NCBI GenBank assembly: GCA_003486945.1
Contig: DNFL01000088.1
Location: 1 to 6,936 of the forward strand
Direction of reading: 5' to 3'
DNA: 6,936 nt
Origin: Hyphomonas sp.
GTDB taxonomy: Bacteria; Pseudomonadota; Alphaproteobacteria; Caulobacterales; Hyphomonadaceae
The notes under the pieces are model-generated. The model was not told the origin of the DNA and did not search any database. It saw only the letters and a list, made by a program, of their open reading frames with translations. Every line of letters begins with the position of its first letter. Within the stretch, counting starts at the first letter, position 1. Of this stretch, positions 6,723-6,936 are shown in pieces. Both the position numbers and the translations under genes were made by a program.

Positions 6723-6754
6723 GTGCCATGATGGCGCTAAAACCGCTGCAAAAT

Positions 6755-6790
6755 CAAATGCTTATAATATAGATTATGTTAAGTTCATAC
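6755..6790. promoter_or_regulatory. A/T-rich island with a TATAAT box
   Basis: In a GC-rich window this stretch is strikingly A/T-rich and contains an exact TATAAT at 6763-6768 on the + strand. No good TTGACA-like box is found 16-18 bases upstream of it. Weak -10-like words also occur on the other strand. The island lies just after the operon terminator and before the two palindromes at 6825-6907, so it may be the promoter of a gene beyond the right edge, or an easily melted region. Confidence 0.35.
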
Positions 6791-6824
6791 CGTGGCGACA
6801 CTGGCGAGCTGGCCAGGTAGATCT

Positions 6825-6854
6825 TTTGTCACCACGGCCCGGCATGGTGACAAA
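6825..6854. promoter_or_regulatory. Spaced palindrome 1 (putative operator)
   Basis: TTTGTCACCA at 6825-6834 is a perfect inverted repeat of TGGTGACAAA at 6845-6854, with a 10-base GC-rich spacer. Perfect 10-base arms one helical turn apart fit a dimeric DNA-binding protein. The same core recurs in palindrome 2 and in the leader at 29-38. Confidence 0.7.
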
Positions 6855-6878
6855 TCGCGGTCCTCGATCGCGTCGAAT

Positions 6879-6907
6879 TGTCACCATCCGCCCTCTTCAT
6901 GGTGACA
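6879..6907. promoter_or_regulatory. Spaced palindrome 2 (putative operator)
   Basis: TGTCACCAT at 6879-6887 is a perfect inverted repeat of ATGGTGACA at 6899-6907, with an 11-base spacer. It uses the same core as palindrome 1. The two centres are about 53 bases apart, close to five helical turns, so bound proteins would lie on about the same face of the DNA. Confidence 0.7.
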
Positions 6908-6936
6908 CCGCCGACCCGGCGCCGGCCGCGATCCGC

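Noticed and set aside
5653..6729. A 358-codon open frame on the minus strand
   Set aside because: It starts in the terminator region and runs antisense through the whole last gene. The + strand gene has a ribosome binding site, a related C-terminal module and a terminator in the right direction.
6728..6741. Half of an IncP-1 KorB-type operator (GCTAAA)
   Set aside because: Only the right half is present; the left half does not match TTTAGC, and a six-base match is weak.
6723..6936. Origin of transfer
   Set aside because: Inverted repeats and an A/T-rich island are suggestive and no relaxase gene is in the window, but I see no nic-site consensus that I recognise, so there is no direct support.

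Overview
The window is about 6.9 kb of GC-rich DNA. It looks like part of a conjugative plasmid, or of an integrative element with plasmid-type transfer genes, from a proteobacterium; a beta- or gamma-proteobacterial host such as Burkholderiales, Xanthomonadales or Pseudomonas is the best guess from base composition and gene content. Six genes lie on the + strand. They are packed head to tail, with gaps of a few to about 110 bases, purine-rich ribosome binding sites and one strong intrinsic terminator after the last gene. No relaxase, replication gene, partition gene, resistance gene, tRNA, insertion sequence or CRISPR array is visible.

Layout: 1-66 is a leader with one copy of a TGTCACCA motif. 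67-426 encodes a small helical protein of unknown function. 429-2678 encodes a VirD4/TraG-type coupling ATPase, the DNA pump of a type IV secretion or conjugation system, with an unusually long acidic C-terminal tail. 2679-2790 is a spacer with two hairpins, the second terminator-like. 2791-3495 encodes a KfrB-like protein, 3505-5205 a protein with an LPD7-like domain, 5229-5687 an unrecognised 152-residue protein, and 5701-6684 a helical protein whose last 77 residues are closely related to the end of the LPD7-like protein. A hairpin plus T-run at 6697-6722 closes the unit. 6723-6936 is non-coding and holds an A/T-rich island and two spaced palindromes built from TGTCACCA/TGGTGACA.

Interpretation: the first two genes belong to the DNA-transfer machinery. 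The next four look like an accessory set. KfrB and LPD7 domains are known mostly from large multidomain 'polyvalent' proteins and plasmid stability proteins, where they often sit beside relaxase, primase or toxin domains; here they are separate small genes directly behind the coupling protein. The shared Arg-rich C-terminal module on two of them and the acidic tail of the coupling protein suggest, as inference only, that these proteins are carried by or dock on the transfer apparatus. The TGTCACCA motif at both ends of the gene block suggests a common plasmid regulator that is not encoded in this window.
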